Below are positions 24,701 to 37,719 of a stretch of DNA of 64,000 bases, piece by piece. The stretch lies in assembly GCF_004027225.2 (NCBI RefSeq), contig NC_044289.2:992001-1056000 (forward strand), written 5' to 3'. This stretch comes from Strigops habroptila (lineage: Eukaryota > Chordata > Aves > Psittaciformes > Psittacidae). Under the pieces are notes generated by a model that saw nothing but the letters and a program-made list of their open reading frames with translations, did no database searches and had not been told where the DNA came from. Every line of letters starts with the position of its first letter. The first letter of the stretch is position 1. A program made the position numbers and the translations under genes.

Positions 24701-27700
24701 GAACGTGAAAACCTATGAAAAATCCCTATCAGCAATGCAATGTAATATATTACCATAATCCAATATTATATGGTAACCTCCATATGAGAACCTTGCACTC
24801 TGAGTAATAAGTGCCGAAGGCTGAACATTTATCTTCTGACCTGTTCCCTATTCAGAGTGATCAGGGTTACCAGATATTTGGGACTCTGAGAAAATTGTCC
24901 CTCTATAGTAATGATTCCCTGCCGTGCAGCACAAAGGGGTTTCGTTTCCTTTCCCCTTTCTGTCTTGGAAAGGACATATCAATGTTCTTTTTTTCTGTAG
25001 CCAGGAAACTGTGGCTACAGTAAGGTCTGAGTATTACAGCAAGGCTTGATCACCTATTTCAAGAAGCCATCATCTGTTTCAAGAAGCAATATCTCCTCTC
25101 TACAGACCTGTCTGCCTCCTGACTACTTGGCTTGACTCTATGACGGCTTTGTTGGTTTGTACTTGTGACAGTCTCCTTCAAATTGCTCATCACTGCTCCT
25201 AAATGAGCTACTTCTTGTACTTCTAAAATGAGAGACTCGAGTGAACTACTAGGCACATCAATTCAAACTGCTGGGAATGCCACAAGTAGGAAGGAGGGAA
25301 TGGTGGATCCCACCCCAGGTAAGTGAAATGCAAGCAAATTAGATGGTCTCTACTTGTGTCTTTGGTACTGACTTGCTGAGCTTTGTCTCCCTTCCGTGGG
25401 AGGGAAGGGAGTGCATTTTATCCCTGCACTGGGCTTTTTAACATTGCTGATCATCAAACTCAACTGTCTCACGCTTTGATAAGTTTCTGGCCTTTCCCAC
25501 TTCTCACTTGCTTCATGCTTTTTCCCATTGGCCACATCATCTTGAATAACATCATCTCTTCATGTTTTTCAGCTTGCCTGGGATTCACAAAAACCCAATT
25601 TTATTAAGATATCACTACTGAGTTCTGCAAGAAACAAACACAGCCAAAAAGCCTTCCATTCTGGTAAAATAACCTACCCCTTGCATAAAAGAAGGGGGAA
25701 GAGATGCACACTTTTAAATCCTGATTGTTGTCTCCTTTCAGGTATGGGAAACAACTTCGTGATGCCAGACCGGGTATTTAGCTTCTAAATGCTTATTTTT
25801 TGAACAAACAAGCTTCCACAGCTCTGAAGTTCGGGGGAAGAGGGCTTAGGGAGAAGCAACACTATTTTCTAGGAGCATAGAGCAGATCAAGGGCCCCTGT
25901 GCAGTGAACTCTACCTGATTCAACACAGCTTGCAAGATTAAATTTTGTTCAGCTTAAGCATTTAATTACTGCAGATGTTCAGGAGATACTCTGTGAAGCA
26001 TCACCTACTGCGGCCCTTTGGACAGATGCTGTTTGCTTTGACACTCCATCTGTCACTTCAAAATAATCACTGAAGCTTTAACTAACATAACCCTGCAGGG
26101 CTGGCATCAAGGCATGGCATGTCAGAGGTTAAAAAGAGGGTCAAGGTCATTGCATGCCATGCATGCTAGAACACCAGTGAACAACGATTGTCACTTCTTG
26201 TTCTCTGTGGTCTTCAGCAGAGAGCACTGTATGTATCACACAGGCTTTTGGTTTGCTTTCTGGAAGATCTTCCAATACCAATGATATGGGCCCCACAGCT
26301 TGTTAGATCCTTAGATTCAGGGTGTATTTTGGAGATGAGCAAGGTACGGCAGCAAATAAGGGGTGCGACTTCAGCCAAGTGAAAAACTTGGCTGTTTCAT
26401 ACCAACAGAGACATATTGGGATGGATATGGGACACCGCCGCGATCTACCAAAAGTCAGCATAGTTATTGATTGGCCTCAGAAAAGTATACTGCTTTTGGA
26501 AGGCATTTTCTTTTCGTGTTTCCATTCCTCAGGTGTTTGTCCATGTCTCCGGAAGAGGAATTGTGGAGACAATGAACTAGGCTAGTAACTATGCCTTATC
26601 ACGTTTGCAAAGTCTTGTTAAGCCCAGACTATTCTAGCTCCAAGTATGTCTGGAAACTCCATCCATTCTGAGGCTGTAAATAGCCTCAGTAGAGGTGCTG
26701 CTGTAATGGAAGTGGCAGGGTGCCTTTGTCTGCTCTCCCTTGTTGATGATGGCAGTCAACTCTTCCCCTGCACTGCAGTTCCCAGCCTTGTTAGTACCAT
26801 GTGTTATGAAGCCAAAGGGTACAATAGACCTATGCATTTTGATCCATTCTGTAACATTCAATTCTGTATAAATCCGATTTCAAATACCTCCTAGAAATCT
26901 GATCATAAGCTATTGACTTTATTAGCTCCATTTATAATCTCATAAGAGAAGTGAAATGGATTTGGTTGGCTGTAGTTTCCATAAACTCATGGTGATTGCT
27001 TATACATTTGTCCATTTCCATGTTTTGAGGTTCACATGATTCCTTTGGTTAGTTTGTTTTTGTTGGTGCCTGAATAATGTGTCTGTTCGTTGTATTAAGA
27101 CATTGGCATGACATCAAGTTTATTTTCTAGAATCTTACTTCTTCCAAGGCATGCCAAAAGCATTTGCTTCCCACTTTGAGATCTCTTAGATGGGAATTGC
27201 TAAGATGTATTGTCTTGAAAAATGTCTTCCTCTAGTAGTAGTCTTTTGCATTTCAGTGTTAGCTCTGAGCACAAATTGCATTTTAAGATTCCTGATAAAC
27301 TTCAGATTTACTCTATTTTATGCATTATTCTTCTGGGTATATAATTTTCCTTGCTTTTATTAGGTTTCTGCAATCTGTTAGTGTAGATTATTTATTTCAC
27401 CAGTACCATCTCTTCTGTTGACTGTTGGGTTGTGGCATCTGGGGCTTTTTGTAGGACCTTCATAAACATTTCCAGGACATGTTTGGTCAGTGAGACTTTT
27501 TCCCTCAACTGAATTGCCCTTAATGGTTTAATAAAGCTGGAAGCTTTTCAGAGCACCAAGTATGTATTATTACTAGTTTACATAGCTTGCTCTTGTTGCC
27601 TGTAACAAGGGTGACTGACTCATAATTAATTGTAGTTATGTTATTGCTGTTTGTTGGATGATTGGTTCCTCTGTCTGTCAAGAGTAATTTGGTAGAGGTT

Positions 27701-30700
27701 TTCCCCACCGTGGTGAATTCTCCACCAAGATTACAGCTTGGATATTGAGCAGTTCTAAGAGGGGTTAGCATCAACCTCTCATATGGGAGACCTTCAGGTT
27801 AGATTATCTTTTCATCCTACACCTGATAAACAACCAGTTTATGTATTAGTTGCTGTGCTTCCTAGTATGATGGTAGGGGATGTCATAATTAGGAGTGACT
27901 TGTAATGGTAATGCCATCTTTTCCACTCCTCATTTTCTTCTAAGACCTGGGCCCTATCTAAGTGGATTATAACCATTGATTTAAACTTTCAGTCATGCAG
28001 ATCGTTCCACAAGGTTCAGTAATAGCATCTAGGACAAATTAGTGCTCATAAATGACTAATTCTATTTCCTCTTGTTTATTACCCAGGCTTTTGGCACTGG
28101 TGTATAGTTAATTAAAGAATTTCTTCTTCCCATCCTCCCTTTGCATTCAGTGCCATACTCACCATAGCATCTACTGGAATTGCATCAAGGGCAGGGTTTA
28201 CTGATGCTGCTGTTTGTAGATGATGGTTGGGTGCTCTGCTTACCTCCCTAGGGTCCTTCCAAGTGAGAGCTGAGCATTACAGCACAAGAAGCTGTTACTA
28301 CCTTTGCTCTTCCTGTCTTGCATCAAAACTGAGAGCTGAGAGAGAGAGGTCAAGGGCTCCCTTTATCACTTTTCTTTTGTCTTATAACATACAATCTCGT
28401 CTCTGTCTCTTCTCTCTCTTCCTCAATTGGCAGATAATTGTGCTTTGTCATTTTTTGGTCCCTACCCCTATTGAAAGAGATGTCTGACTTCAAGGGATGT
28501 GCTTTTCATCAGGAGATCAATTAGGCTTGCTCACTGCCCATTCCAGAGCTTCTATTTTCTTATATCCCGACTTATTCTTCCATGTCTGATTTCTGTTAGG
28601 GCTTGTCGTCTGTGTAGATTTTGTTAGCTTCTTTATCTGAAAGAGAATATTTTTTCCTATTAAATGATGGATGCTGCAGCTCGTCATCCCAAGATTTAAA
28701 TAGACCAGCATTTTTTCCCCTGTTTTACCACCACTAAATTCACATACTATAGCAGCAAACCAAGCTCATACCCTGTCAAACAGAGACACTCTCTCAGTGT
28801 GGTGACCCTCTTTCTGTCACCTGCCACATTTTTCGTGCTCAACCTACAGCTGTGAAACTGTTTTCTCCCCCCTTCTTTTCAAACAACAAAGTCCAAAGAA
28901 CACTCCTCAGTTTGATGCCTGTCTGAATTTGCAGAACATCCTTGGACAGAAATAACACTGATAAGAGCGATGGAAGAGTCTTCATGGAAGCAGCAGCTTT
29001 TCATTGCCAACTCTTCCAGTGGGGCTGAGCTAATAACAGCCATGCTGCAAACTTGATTTCATTTGTGTGGACCAGTTCCAGAGCTTTCCCATTGACTTGA
29101 GGAGTGCTGGATCAGGCTGTGTGGTAGCTATGGCTTGGCTTTATGACTCAGTATCACTGTCTTGGAATGGTCTCTGCCAGATCAGTCAGATTTTCCATTC
29201 AGACATTCTCTGAGGAGACACGAGTGTTCAGCTTTAGCTGCCTGTGAGCAGAAATGGCTCATTTTTCACTTGTGTCTTTTTCCCAAACAACTTTCTCCAC
29301 CATGAGAAACTTCTGGGTTTTGGGTGGGACAAGTCTGTGAGTGTCTTATAGATTGCTGAGAATACCTGTTCGAACCTTTACTAGCTGGCCCTGCTTACTG
29401 TCTTTGAATGTTCCCTTTGTCCTTTCAATACATTTCGATGTTGTTACCCAAAATGAGAGCAAACTGATTTTTAAGGAATAAAATATGCAGACCATATTTC
29501 CAGTTAATCTTCTGTGTTAGCAATTACTATTGTGTGACCGACTGGCCTGTGACTAAATAACTACAATAGTAAAATAATTTTAGCCTAACAACATAAAAAT
29601 CAAAGCTCAAGCTATGTCTCTGTAAAGCAGGGTTTCTTACGAGATGGGCATATATCCCATTAGAGAAAAGGAGACTGTTTGCATTACCAAGCTGTAGTAT
29701 ATACCTCCCACTTCCCATAGAAGTGATTTCCAAAGGTTGCTTTTTTTGGCTCTCTTTTTTCCCGTTAGTTTTTTTTCCCAAGAGAGGGCCAGGGCTGAGT
29801 GTTGTAGTTTGATTTGCATTTACTTTGTTGCTTGAAATGATTAAGTGTGTGAAGTTAATCTGCCCATGTTACATACCTCCTGCCACTCTGACTTGGTTCC
29901 TTATTTGCTCTGGGATTTTCGTTAGTGATCCATCCATGCTGCACCCAAGACAGCCCAGCCCCAAGAAGGAAGGGGATTAATTTCTCTTTATACAAATCAG
30001 TGTGTTGGTTACAATTGCTTTCCAGCTGCTTGCTGTAACAGGCAGGGAGACATGCAGAGTTATAGGATGTCAGCAGCCAGAGAACATGTGCATACGTGTG
30101 TGAAAGCAGTGGCTGGAGACAAATGCATAGAGGAGTTGTAGAAGAAGGTAACTGCACCTAGATATCAATGCATCATCTACTGATATCCATCTGACTGTCT
30201 TGCCCCCCTAACGATAGTGAAAGATAGACAATTTCTTGATCCGAGCAAATATATAAGGTAGTGGTATAAATAGACGTGTTCAGGAACCCCGTGCTCAGCA
30301 CCCAGTGGAGTGGGGACTTTCACTTCTGTGATGGAGTCATATCTGAACAGAGAAGTGTAGATGGATGGACTGAGGTCACAGAGCAAACCATGGCACACTG
30401 TACTGAAGTCAGGACATGAGTGGAAAGAACTTCCCATGTGTCAGCACTCAGAATTAAAAACCAAGTAAACAAACAGTGCTGAGCAGTTTGCAGGTTTGCT
30501 GCTGTCTGCTGTTCTTGTTGGTTTTCTTCCTCTCTGTTCTAGGAATTCTGTAGTAGTGCGATGAGGAATAATCAATTAATGCTTAGAAAGCAATTATAAT
30601 GATTCCCAGTTTACACATGAATAAACAGAATGGAGCTTAGGTGACTGAGTCACAATCATTTTCTGAGTCTGATAGGGCATGGGCAGCAACAAAGAGCCGG

Positions 30701-31221
30701 CTCAGCACTTGTACTCTAATTGCTATTTTGCCAGGAAAGTTGGGGCTGGAGATCAAACAGGCAGAAATGAGTTATAAAGCTCTCTGAATGTAAATTGCTG
30801 TACACCCTGTAGTGATTTCACACTACATAGCTAAGATAAGTCTTGCTTTTGAGGTCTCACAGGATGACCACCGGTCATACCAAGGACAAGATCCAGGCTT
30901 TGTGACTCCAGTGCTGTGCTTGAGCACAAGACCATCCTTCTTCCCTCTATGAACTTGGTATTTTATTACAGAGTACCTTATCATATAAGTCCCTATGTGA
31001 TACTTTCTCGTGTATTCACCCTGAAACATGGTTAACGTAGAAATACCCATCACTGGTGATACATAGTGTGAATCATCAAAATGTCTTGCTTTTATGGAAA
31101 AATTCACAGCTTCAGTTCAGACACATGGTCTGGTATTGGGATCGCTCATTGATGTTACAGTTTTGTATGGCCACTGAGTTCATGCTTTTGATACTGTATG
31201 TTCAGGCAAGAGAGGAATAAT
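18771..31221. other. Non-coding stretch, no gene supported
   Basis: More than 12 kb with no recognisable gene, no CR1 copy and no CpG island. Open frames are short (the longest are 126-128 codons) and carry no known domain. Local simple sequence is minor, for example a GATA-like run near 24651-24670. A nine-base TCAAGGTCA motif at 26141-26149 matches the monomeric nuclear-receptor (ERR/SF-1 type) site, but one motif has no weight on its own. Confidence 0.55.
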
Positions 31222-31752
31222 GAGACCTCCCCAGGAGTATTGCATTCAGCTCTGGGGCAACAGCACAAGAGGGACGTGGAGCTGCTGGAGCGAGGCCAGA
31301 GGAGGCCACAGAGATGCTGCGAGGGCTGGAGCAGCTCTGCTCTGGAGCCAGGCTGAGAGAGCTGGGCTGGGTCAGCCTGGAGAAGAGAAGGCTCCTGAAG
31401 GGGAGGCCTTAGAGCAGCTCCAGTGCCTAAAGGGGCTCCAGGAAACCTGGAGAGGGGCTTTGGACAAGGGCCTGTAGTGACAGGCCAAGGGGAATGGCTT
31501 TAACCTGCCAGAGAGGAGACTGAGATGAGCTCTGAGGCAGAAGCTCTTCCCTGTGAGGGTGCTGAGGCGCTGGCACAGACTTTTCCCAGAGAAGCTGTGG
31601 CTGCCCCATCCCTGGCAGTGTTCAAGGCCAGGTTGGATACAGGGGCTTGGAGCAACCTGCTCTAGTGGAAGGTGTCCCTGCCTGTGGCTGCGGGTTGGAG
31701 CCTTAAGGTCCCTTCCAACCCAAACCAGTCTGGGATTCTGTGGTTCTGTGAT
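31222..31752 (+). mobile_element. CR1 LINE, 5'-truncated, non-coding
   Basis: This is a + strand CR1 fragment of about 530 bases. Its 5' part derives from the C-terminal ORF2 region: it still spells an E-Y-C-x-Q-L-W-like stretch at 31236-31257 and an 'agcctggagaagagaaggct' block, but indels and stops have destroyed the frame. The 3' part carries the 'gaagctcttccctgtgagg' block, the 'cccttccaaccc' block and a degenerate tail, 'gattctgtggttctgtgat'. The segment 'ggcacagacttttccc' replaces the usual 'ggcacagggtgccc', a copy-specific change. The 3' end pairs closely with the copy at 9819-10040. Confidence 0.92.
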
Positions 31753-34700
31753 ACGTTTTGAGGATCACTCTTTTCTCCTCCAGGGATAAAGTTGTTACTA
31801 TGATGTAAAACCAGGTCAGATGACGTTCCACCTTATGTCTGGGGACATATTTTTGTTACTTGAAAGCCCACAGAGCCCATATAACTGCAGAAGCACACGC
31901 ACAAGCCTTGCTATCCTGCTTCATACGCTATCAGCCAAACAAGCGAGCCAGCTTTTTGAGTCCTCCAGGGTCATTTTATTTTTAGGGCTGGTGCCTGATG
32001 CAGGAAGAAAACAGCTTGATCTGTAGGTTCTGCTTTGAGTTTCCAGTGCTGGCAGCAAAAAGCAACTTCTTTTGACGTGAGGCTGAGTTTAACCAAGGGA
32101 AAAAGCCATACAGGCCAGTGAGTTGCCATATTTTGAGCGTTGCTGTTCCAAAGCACAGCACAGTTCCTTGCCTATCACAGAGCTGATTTATGTCTGATCT
32201 CTTCGGGCTCTACTTGACATTCCAGCTGTTTTTCTGTCTCTTTAGTTAATCTCAGGCTTTTTCTTTTGCTGCTTTTTCAGGTTTTTCATTTTTCCCTGTT
32301 TGTCTGAAATCCATCTTGGGGACACTTGTTGTCCCGTTCTCTGATCTGTTTTGAGCCTCTGCCAGGCATTGCTGCTGCCAGGGGATGAAATGCCTGAGTC
32401 ACCACTTTGTGAACGTTGTGTTTGCCGGTGGGGTGGCAGAGCCAAGGCCATCATGAACAAATCAAGCAACCACAACAAAGGCCCAAAACACAAACACTGG
32501 GGCTTAACCTCAAAGCATATGCTGGAGCCCAATGAGGTGACAGCCAGCAAAATGCATACTGAAGGACCTCAAAGCATTACTTAACCTCAGTCCTGCTTTA
32601 ACCACATCAGAGGCATATACCTCACACAGCTCTGGATCAGGGCAGAGGGTGGAAGGGAAAGGTAGCAGTGACCAAAGGATGTTTTTCCTCCTTCCAGAAT
32701 GAATTTATCAGAGCAGAGCAGGAGATGAAAAAAAGAAGAAAGAAAAATATGCTCAGGGTTATTGAACAGCAGAGCTGCAGCTGAAGAAGGCAGCACCTGA
32801 AGAAAGCAGCACTAAATGCACGAGAGAAGGCCTGGCTTGGCAGACTGGCTCTGTACCTGCCCTCATGAAATGGTCCCAGCACTGACCAGCTCTCAGTGGC
32901 TGTGTTTTCTTGTTTCCCATGCTTTTGGATTGTCCTGCTTGTTAGCCTAATAAACATTATATCAGGGGAAAAAACTGTCTCCAGTTGACCTGAAGGGCCA
33001 GTGGGTGTCTGGGCTCTTCACACCTCTGTCTGCTGGGACTAGAGCTTGCCAAAGGGTAATTTATACCCCATGTGCCAGCAGTGATTGACTAAACACAGAG
33101 TTAACTGTCACGGTGATGCTGAGGCTGGTGGAGGTTTTGTTACTTAATCTTAGCTGGATCAGGGTCACCCCTATGCTGCCATCAGAGGCATGGGGGCATT
33201 TAATATAACATGGGCACCAGGGCTCTGTGGCTCCCTCCAGGTTTGGTCGCTTTTGTTGCTGGCATGTTTTATTAGGAATAAACAGGGGACAGGCTGAAAT
33301 ACACTCACCCGACCTGCAAGTAGTACAGGCCTGTGTCAGTGTGTCATTTAAAACATCCTGTCCTGTTTGCCTTGTAATAGCCCTATAGTAAAAACATTTT
33401 TCATTCTTTATCCCTGATGCAAAAGGGAAATGGGTTCCTATTTGCATTGTCCCCACAGTGTTTGTGTAATTAATGTACATGGGGGTTCTCCCTCCCCCAC
33501 CCTCTCCCAAGGTAAAAAATGACCTTGTCAAAACATAGATTACAAAATCTTAGTTACTAAGCAATGGGTAGGGCCCCACTGGGACGGCATCCCGGCTCCT
33601 GAAATGGTATGTATAGTAAAAACTAATAAAAATGGTGTCAGAGGCTCTCAGGCTTCCAAGTCCCCTGCTGTGTGACCCCCTGATCCCAATTTATTAGCTG
33701 AACCCAGGGAAGCAGACAAACCTCACTGGCTCCAGACCGTAGGCTCCAAGAAAGCAAATAATGTGAGCTCCAGAGCTGTGGCTCCAGAGCAGGAGGGAGG
33801 GAAATCCTCATGGAAAACAGGGGGTTGAGAGTAGGGCTGGAGGGAGCTGCTGACAGGAGCCATCTGAGCAGGATAGGGAAGGGAAGCTCGCCCTGCGATA
33901 TCTCAGTACCTTGACGTTCAGATGCTTTAAACATGTTGGGGAGGAAGGGCGCAGGGGGAGCGGGGCCTGGGAGGAGGCACCCAGCCAAAGTTGCTTCCTT
34001 TCATGTGTTAGCAGCATGCTTCGGTCTGAGATCACCTTGTGCTGGTGACGGAGGATTTAGCAGCTGGGGGTGGCAGATGGAGTGGCAAAGAATGTGCCCC
34101 GTGGGTCAGAGGGGGACGTGCCTTCCCCCTGCCGGCTCCCCAACTGCAGGAATTCGCTCCTTAAAGCATTAAAGGCGATGCAGCTCATCACGCTGCCACT
34201 AACCCCCTGGATTTCCTCTTTGGTGTGTGGCACACAGAGCAATTAAACGTGTTGCACAAGGGGAGTGTGTGTGGGGGGGATTCTTTCTTTCTTTTTTTTT
34301 TCTCTCTTGAAAAGCTGCCAAAGCAAAGTGATATTGATGAGGATGGCTTGCTTCGATTAGCAGCGCTGGCTAAGGAACAGTCACCTCCTGCCCATTCCCC
34401 TCCTCCTCTTCTGCCTTGGACAAGAAACCTCAGTATTTTTTCTGCTTTCAGCAGTTGTCTGTTCCGCACGTCCCATCTATGCCCATATTAAGCTTAAGTG
34501 TGGGGGTAAGAAGCATAACAATAACTCTCCTTGTTTAATGCCAAACCATTGCATTTGAAGCGCTTTGGCTTCCCAAGGGTGATGTTATAAGGAGAAGGCA
34601 TTGCACTTTTTTGAAGGCATGAGTATGCAGTAAAAGGGCTAATGATGGAAATGAGGGGATGAAGCACATGGAGTGGAGCAGACCTGTCCCTTTTGTCACG

Positions 34701-36679
34701 TCTTTCTACATGTGTAATTTGCTATTTGGAAATATTTCTGGGGTGTCCTGAGGAGGGACTAGCCCAGTATTTCTCCCACTTGGTGACTCCTATGTTTGTC
34801 TCTAGGAACAAAGAGAAAGACAGGCCTGTAGCTTTGGCTGCGTTAGTGCTATCTGGCTTGTACAAAATAGGATTGTGGTCATGTTCTCACTTACCTGGAA
34901 CTGTCTTGGAGAAACTCCCCTGGATATAAGATCAGTACAGATGACAAATTTGGGGGCTGGGAAAAGCACGTGTACAGGCAGGTTTTCTCCTTCATGCTCT
35001 TAAGAAATAGGCTGCAGATCTATAAAACTGGGTTTTCCTGGCTCCATTCTGTTTCTTTTTAAATCTCTGCCAGGTGATCAGTTGAAACAACCACATCGTT
35101 TGTGTTTTCCATTGTCCAACACAGGAATTCTGAAACATTGTCTAAAGGAAAGAAATGTAACATCCTCCTCCTCTCTCACTCACCTGTAATCTGTGCCTCA
35201 TGGCTAGCAGAAGTCCTTGGTAGAGGATCAAGATGTACTTTCTCCCTGGATACATACTGCAACCAAAGAGAGCCTAAACCTGCATCCAGCCTTGGCTCAG
35301 GTGTTGCTGTTGATACGTAAAGGAACCTGGAATGCTGCTGGTGTTTGCCTCTCTACTGTGCAGTGTAACAGCTGGGAACCTTTTGAGGGGAAGGTGGGTG
35401 GTGAAGGATGAAAGCTGCTTCCCAGGAGCAGAGGCTGGAAATGATGCTGCGCCTGCACCTCCTAGGGCTGGGAGTTTCTACTCTTCACAGTGAGGCTACA
35501 GTCCTCAATGCTGCAGCTCCCACATCCATGTGCTGTGTCGATGTCATTGAAAAGCAGAGGAGGAAGCATGATCCCAAATAGGCTTTCCTCATGCATGGGC
35601 TTCAGGAAGAAGCAGCCTCAAACCTGAACAAGTGGCCCTGCTTTAGGGCATGTGTTAGGCTTTCTGCTGCATGTGGATGCATCATCTGGATACTAGTCTA
35701 GGGTTAGCTGCACAGTGCAGCCATGTCCTACAAGTGCTTCCTGAGGTTTGGAAGGGGAAGGCAGCTCCCTTGGATGAGTCCTGTTATGCTGTTGGGTTGT
35801 GGGGGAGCCTCAGTATCCACAATTTAAGGGCAGCAGTTGTTATGCCTCACTTGTGTGCTGAAGCAGTGTAGGGGTGGAGAGCCTGAGTTCTGCTTAATGT
35901 GGATCCCCCCATAACCTTGGGCAAGGTGCACTCACTGTGTGGCCCTCATCATTTGTGGCTGAGGTATCATTTTTCTCAAGATAAGCTGAATTGCATCCAT
36001 TGTTGGATGACCTTTATCTTGCTATCAGAGACAACATGCACTCTAAGTGTTAAAAGAACTGCTTTGCTTTATAACTTGGATGTGAGGAGGGGTTATTTTA
36101 CAAGAGGTCATGAGAGAGTGAGAGAAGTTATAATCAAGTCGTGCCCTCTGGAACATGCTGCGGGATGAAGATGTGGAGACCGATATCTTCACTTTTCTTC
36201 CTTTCCCTTCTTTGCTGATGATTCAGAACAAAAATGGGTCATTTTATGTCAAAAAAGATGCTGGGTGGATCTGAAACAAAGGGAGAAAAGCAAGTCACTG
36301 TTTCAAGTGCTTTTGTGGTTCAGTTGAATGAAAGCCCAGTCTTGCCAGCTCATGATTTGATCATCAGTGCTGCAGTGCATAGTCCTTTCTTACAGCTCCA
36401 GGTCTTGAGTTACAGAAGCTTTTAAAACATATTCTACCCAACTCCCCCTTTCCCCATATGTTTAATGATTTCCAAGAAAATATAGGAAACATGACCTCAG
36501 TGTACCCTCAGGACTGAGGTAGTGGAAGGCAATGGATTAAAAGCTGGCTCAGACTGCAAAGTGAGAAGATGGTGGTATACAGTTCAAATAAAAAAAGATA
36601 AAGAAAAAATGTGTTTTCAGTATTGGTAGCTCAAGCTTTGAACAATACAAGAGAAGATCCAGGATTTGGGATCTGAGAA
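31753..36679. other. Non-coding stretch, no gene supported
   Basis: No recognisable gene. A cysteine-rich 156-codon minus-strand open frame lies at 33061-33531. It is not recognised and is discussed as a finding. A C-rich tract at 33490-33508 forms a G-quadruplex motif on the minus strand. The part around 34140-34270 is slightly enhancer-like (mixed composition, TTAAA and ATTAAA cores) but not enough to call. Confidence 0.55.
33490..33508 (-). other. G-quadruplex motif on minus strand
   Basis: The + strand reads CCC-T-CCCCC-A-CCC-TCT-CCC, so the minus strand has four G-runs of at least three with loops of 3, 1 and 1 bases. This fits the standard G3+N1-7 quadruplex pattern. Such short loops favour a stable fold. 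No promoter is evident next to it. Confidence 0.6.
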
Positions 36680-37719
36680 GGAGCTTCAAGTCCAATGGCT
36701 CGATGTCCAGTTGGAAACCTGTAACGAGTGGTGTCCCTCAGGGATCGGTGTTGGGACCGGTCCTGTTCAACATCTTTGTCGGTGACATGGACAGTGGGAT
36801 TGAGTGCGCCCTCAGCAAGTTTGCCGATGACACCAAGCTGTGTGGTTCGGTTGATACGCTGGAGGGAAGGGATGCCATCCAGAGGGACCTTGACACGCTT
36901 GTGAGGTGGGCCGATGCCAACCTTATGAAGTTTAACCAAGCCAAGTGCAAGGTCCTACACCTGGGTCGGGGCAACCCCAGGCACTGCTACAGGCTGGGCA
37001 GAGAAGAGATTCAGAGCAGCCCTGCAGAAAAGGACTTGGGGGTGTTGGTTGACGAAAAGCTTAACATGAGCCGGCAGTGTGCACTTGCAGCCCAGAAAGC
37101 CAACCGTATCCTGGGCTGCATCAAAAGAAGCGTGACCAGCAGGTCGAAGGAGGTGATCCTGCCCCTCTACTCCGCTCTTGTGAGACCCCACTTGGAGTAC
37201 TGCGTACAGTTCTGGTGTCCTCAACATAAAAAGGACATGGAGCTGTTGGAGCGAGTCCAGAGGAGGGCCACGAGGATGATAAGAGGGCTGGAGCACCTCC
37301 CATATGAAGACAGGCTGAGAAAGTTGGGGCTGTTCAGCCTGGAGAAGAGAAGGCTGCATGGTGACCTCATAGCAGCCTTCCAGTATCTGAAGGGGGTCTT
37401 ACAAGGATGCTGGGGAGGGACTCTTCCTTAGGGACTGTAGTGGTAGGACAAGGGGTAATGGGTTCAAACTTAAACAGGGGAAGTTTAGATTAGATATAAG
37501 GAAGAAGTTCTTTACAGTGAGGGTGGTGAAGCACTGGAATGGGTTGCCCAGGGAGGTTGTGGATGCTCCATCCCTGGCAGTGTTCAAGGCCAGGTTGGAC
37601 AGAGCCTTGAGCCACATGGTTTAGGGCAAGGTGTCCCTGCCCATGGCAGGGGGGTTGGAACTAGATGATCTTAAGGTCCTTTCCAACCCTTACGATTCTA
37701 TGATTCTATGATTCTATGA
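36680..37719 (+). mobile_element. CR1 LINE with C-terminal half of reverse transcriptase
   Basis: This is the best preserved repeat in the window: a + strand CR1 copy of about 1,040 bases, 5'-truncated inside the ORF2 reverse transcriptase. It ends in three tandem 'gattctatg'-type units (37693-37719), which is the family's 3' tail. It retains the catalytic F-A-D-D box, the 3' untranslated region with the 'cctttccaaccc' block, and the tail. One frameshift near 37400-37412 moves the last part of ORF2 into another frame, which then stays open to a stop at 37622-37624. The 3' end differs from the copies at 9.8, 31.2 and 44.7 kb, so it belongs to another CR1 subfamily. The endonuclease and the N-terminal RT blocks are missing, so this copy cannot move by itself. 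Confidence 0.97.
36703..37431 (+). pseudogene. CR1 ORF2 fragment (reverse transcriptase C-terminal part)
   Basis: An open frame of 242 codons encodes the second half of a non-LTR reverse transcriptase. Residues 10-19 are [10 protein letters not shown], the conserved block before the catalytic core. Residues 40-43 are F-A-D-D, the metal-binding catalytic box. The thumb region follows, with L-G-V-L-V-D-E-K-L and, further on, the typical CR1 segment [10 protein letters not shown] and the [12 protein letters not shown] block. A full CR1 ORF2 is roughly 900-1,000 residues, with an N-terminal endonuclease that is absent here. The first methionine is simply internal, because the matching sequence continues upstream to about 36685. 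The frame ends at a stop after a frameshift near 37400-37412; the remaining C-terminal segment is readable in another frame. It is a retrotransposon remnant, not a host gene. Confidence 0.95.

Noticed and set aside
26141-26149. TCAAGGTCA, a match to a nuclear-receptor monomer site.
   Set aside because: One nine-base match in 64 kb is expected by chance within a small factor, and nothing nearby supports a regulatory element.
31220-31477. An 85-codon + strand open frame that could be taken for a small gene.
   Set aside because: It lies entirely inside a decayed CR1 copy and is read from former ORF2 sequence out of frame.
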